A stretch of 5,754 nucleotides of DNA from Victivallales bacterium (GTDB lineage: Bacteria > Verrucomicrobiota > Lentisphaeria > Oligosphaerales > Oligosphaeraceae): NCBI GenBank assembly GCA_017963875.1, contig JAGCTA010000489.1:1-5754 (forward strand), written 5' to 3'. The translations under genes and the position numbers were made by a program. This document shows positions 4,280 to 5,754 of this stretch, piece by piece (position 1 is the first letter of the stretch; each line of letters begins with the position of its first letter). The notes below the pieces were generated by a model. That model did no database searches. It had not been told where the DNA came from and worked only from the letters and a program-made list of their open reading frames with translations.

Positions 4280-5321
4280 TCGGCTTGTATGTCATCCATT
4301 CATCCCACGCCTCAGAGATTTGCTTCAAGGCAGTCTCGTCCGTGCAGAACTTGAGGCTGGAATACATATATGCAATCAAATCATCGACTGACACTGTCTC
4401 CTGCGGAGAATGATTCCCCTCGGAAGGTATCAGGACCGCCAGCACAGGGCGCGAAGAGCCGTGGTTCGGGAATGCCCTGGAATCAGTGCCGCTGTAATTG
4501 TATATTTCCTCCTGAAGCGGAATTTTCCATCGTCTGAAAACCTTTTTGACGGCGCAGCAGACCGCAGGACTCAGCAGAACTGATTTGTCGCTGACAGTCA
4601 AGACCGGTCCTCTGCCCAAGAACACGTTCTGCGAATCATCGGCATATGTGGCATCTAGGCAGACTGTCAAATCCGCATGGACATTATCCGCAAGGACATC
4701 GGCTCCAAAACCCGTCATCTCCTCACCGCCCGTCACGGCCAGGACGACGTTCACCGCCTGTTTTTTTGAATCAAGCATTCGCGGAATCTGTGCAAGCACC
4801 CAGCAACCGACGCGATTGTCAAGGAAAGTCGCCTTGACATATCCATCAGCGGTCTTGTGGTATTGAGGCAAAAAACAGACACGGTCACCACGCTGAATCT
4901 TATCCTTTGACACGATGGGATATTCGTTGGAAAAACAGTCTTCGACCTTTAGTTTCGCCTTGTAGAAGCCATTCTTCCCCTTGACAAGGACGTTGGCATT
5001 TTTATATCCAGTGCGAGGCGAGCCCAAAGAAATTGCAGTCCCCATGCCATCCTTGACAAGTTTCTGGATGATAAATCCAGGCGAGTCCGCATGGGCGCAC
5101 AACAGAATCGTCGGGCGCGAATTATCCCATTTGGGACTTTGAGCGACCATGGCATAGCGACCATACGCATTTGTCTTCCAGCCAGAATCGTTCCAGACAT
5201 CCCGCAGGAAAACCACGGGAGCCACTTCGTCTCCAGGCGTGGAATGCATCAGGCACAAAGCCTTCAAATCATTTTCGCCCAGTTTCTTTAAAATCTGTTT
5301 TACAGTCATGAAACCATTCAT
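4272..5321 (-). CDS. M42-type metallo-aminopeptidase
   Basis: Role: cytosolic, probably oligomeric zinc/cobalt aminopeptidase that trims peptides (peptidase family M42, glutamyl aminopeptidase/TET-like, also annotated as 'endoglucanase'). Seen: 349 residues, normal length, with all expected dinuclear metal ligands in order: His77 in 'CAHADSPGF' with Asp79; bridging Asp168 in 'FLDNRVG'; the Glu200-Glu201 pair in 'TGGEEMTGFGADVLA' (general base and ligand); Asp223 in 'VCLDATYADD'; 'LGRGPVL' at 235-241; and His304 in 'GNHSPQETVSVDDL'. No signal peptide. The ATG at 5321 overlaps the stop of the FtsW-like gene (ATGA). Met5 (5309) is an alternative start; neither has a strong Shine-Dalgarno. The stop overlaps the recO start. 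The operon partners do not indicate a specific substrate. Confidence 0.9.
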   Translation of the reverse strand: MNGFMTVKQILKKLGENDLKALCLMHSTPGDEVAPVVFLRDVWNDSGWKTNAYGRYAMVAQSPKWDNSRPTILLCAHADSPGFIIQKLVKDGMGTAISLGSPRTGYKNANVLVKGKNGFYKAKLKVEDCFSNEYPIVSKDKIQRGDRVCFLPQYHKTADGYVKATFLDNRVGCWVLAQIPRMLDSKKQAVNVVLAVTGGEEMTGFGADVLADNVHADLTVCLDATYADDSQNVFLGRGPVLTVSDKSVLLSPAVCCAVKKVFRRWKIPLQEEIYNYSGTDSRAFPNHGSSRPVLAVLIPSEGNHSPQETVSVDDLIAYMYSSLKFCTDETALKQISEAWDEWMTYKPND

Positions 5322-5754
5322 TTATCAGAATCAATTCCCTCATTCATGACACTGCGAATTTCCTCGAAACTCGGAAGGTTGCTTCCCTTGACATGTTTCT
5401 CGCGCAGTGAATTCGCCGTTCGCTTGCAGACATTGAAAACAAGACCCGTGCACAAAAGAAGTGACAATATGCTGGAACCTCCATAACTGATATACGGTGC
5501 CGTGACACCAGTCGTCGGCCCCCAGCCAGATATGACTCCGATATTGACAATCGACTGCATTGTCACAAGAACACAGAACCCCATGCAAATCAACATTCCA
5601 ACACGATCCTGGCTGACGCACGCCAACCCGATGAGGCAGACCATCAGGCCGCCGGCGACGACCGACTGAGCGACGTCGCCGGCCTGATGGATCGCATCAA
5701 GCGCATTGACGAGGCCCAGCATCGTACTGAAGATGCCGACGACAAGAGCCGCGA
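5318..5754 (-). CDS. FtsW/RodA/SpoVE-family membrane protein, C-terminal part, with an atypical MotA/ExbB-like stretch at the window edge
   Basis: Role of the family: multi-pass SEDS peptidoglycan glycosyltransferases in the division (FtsW) or elongation (RodA) machinery. Seen: the frame is open from the right edge to TGA at 5318-5320, 145 codons. The C-terminal ~110 residues fit FtsW-type proteins: 'VSQDRVGMLICMGFCVLVTM', then 'QSIVNIGVISGWGPTTG' and 'APYISYGGSSILSLLLCTG', the signature SYGGSS loop and last membrane helix, and a charged cytoplasmic tail. Odd: upstream residues, 'GIFSTMLGLVNALDAI' then 'AGDVAQSVVAGGLMV', do not fit the FtsW helix expected here and look like a MotA/TolQ/ExbB proton-channel protein. 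Base composition changes in the same place. FtsW versus RodA cannot be settled from this fragment, so no symbol is given. The gene overlaps the peptidase gene as ATGA. Confidence 0.75.
   Translation of the reverse strand, partial: AALVVGIFSTMLGLVNALDAIHQAGDVAQSVVAGGLMVCLIGLACVSQDRVGMLICMGFCVLVTMQSIVNIGVISGWGPTTGVTAPYISYGGSSILSLLLCTGLVFNVCKRTANSLREKHVKGSNLPSFEEIRSVMNEGIDSDK
5641..5690. repeat. Imperfect 50-bp inverted repeat in the atypical GC-rich segment
   Basis: CCATCAGGCC (5641-5650) pairs perfectly with GGCCTGATGG (5681-5690). Inside it GGCGACG (5654-5660) pairs with CGTCGCC (5674-5680), leaving a 3-nt bulge (GCC, 5651-5653) and a 13-nt loop (5661-5673). It lies within an open reading frame, at the point where the protein changes from MotA-like to FtsW-like. 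Confidence 0.85.

Noticed and set aside
4546..4866. Plus-strand open frame of 106 codons
   Set aside because: Antisense to the metal-ligand region of the M42 peptidase; no independent evidence.

Overview
The window looks like chromosomal DNA of a Gram-negative-type bacterium of moderate GC content. Every gene I can support lies on the minus strand, so biological order runs from the right edge to the left. The mandelate-racemase-type protein paired with an IclR regulator, and two Sec-exported low-complexity proteins, would fit a Lentisphaerota/Verrucomicrobiota-like (PVC) host. That placement is a guess from protein flavour only; no phylogenetic marker settles it.

Right block (5754 to 3659): the C-terminal part of an FtsW/RodA/SpoVE-type membrane protein, an M42-type metallo-aminopeptidase and a RecO-type repair protein are linked by stop/start overlaps (ATGA, then 8 nt), so they should be one transcript. 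The last ~110 bases at the right edge are odd. They are about 65% GC against roughly 50% next door, they encode residues that look more like a MotA/ExbB/TolQ proton-channel protein than FtsW, and they contain a large inverted repeat. This could be a gene fusion, a recombination point or an assembly chimera.

Middle block (3658 to 2298): after a 184-bp AT-rich spacer come two tandem genes for small secreted proteins of unknown function. Both have a signal peptide, a nearly identical core motif (RHPGLYTALD[IV]VNTVANV) and proline/valine- or tyrosine-rich repeats made of exact in-frame DNA tandem repeats. They are diverged tandem duplicates and are the least explained part of the window. A very stable 9-bp hairpin abuts the ribosome binding site of the second one.

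Left block (2235 to 1): mutY encodes an adenine glycosylase with all catalytic and Fe-S residues and, unusually, an intact C-terminal Nudix box. It ends in a probable small terminator. Next is an IclR-family regulator with its own near-consensus sigma70 promoter and a 13-bp inverted repeat spanning promoter and start codon. The regulator is translationally coupled (ATGA) to an enolase-superfamily (mandelate racemase/sugar-acid dehydratase type) gene that runs off the left edge. These two probably form a self-regulated sugar-acid catabolic unit. I see no tRNA, rRNA, CRISPR array or insertion sequence, and no gene-free stretch exceeds 300 bases.
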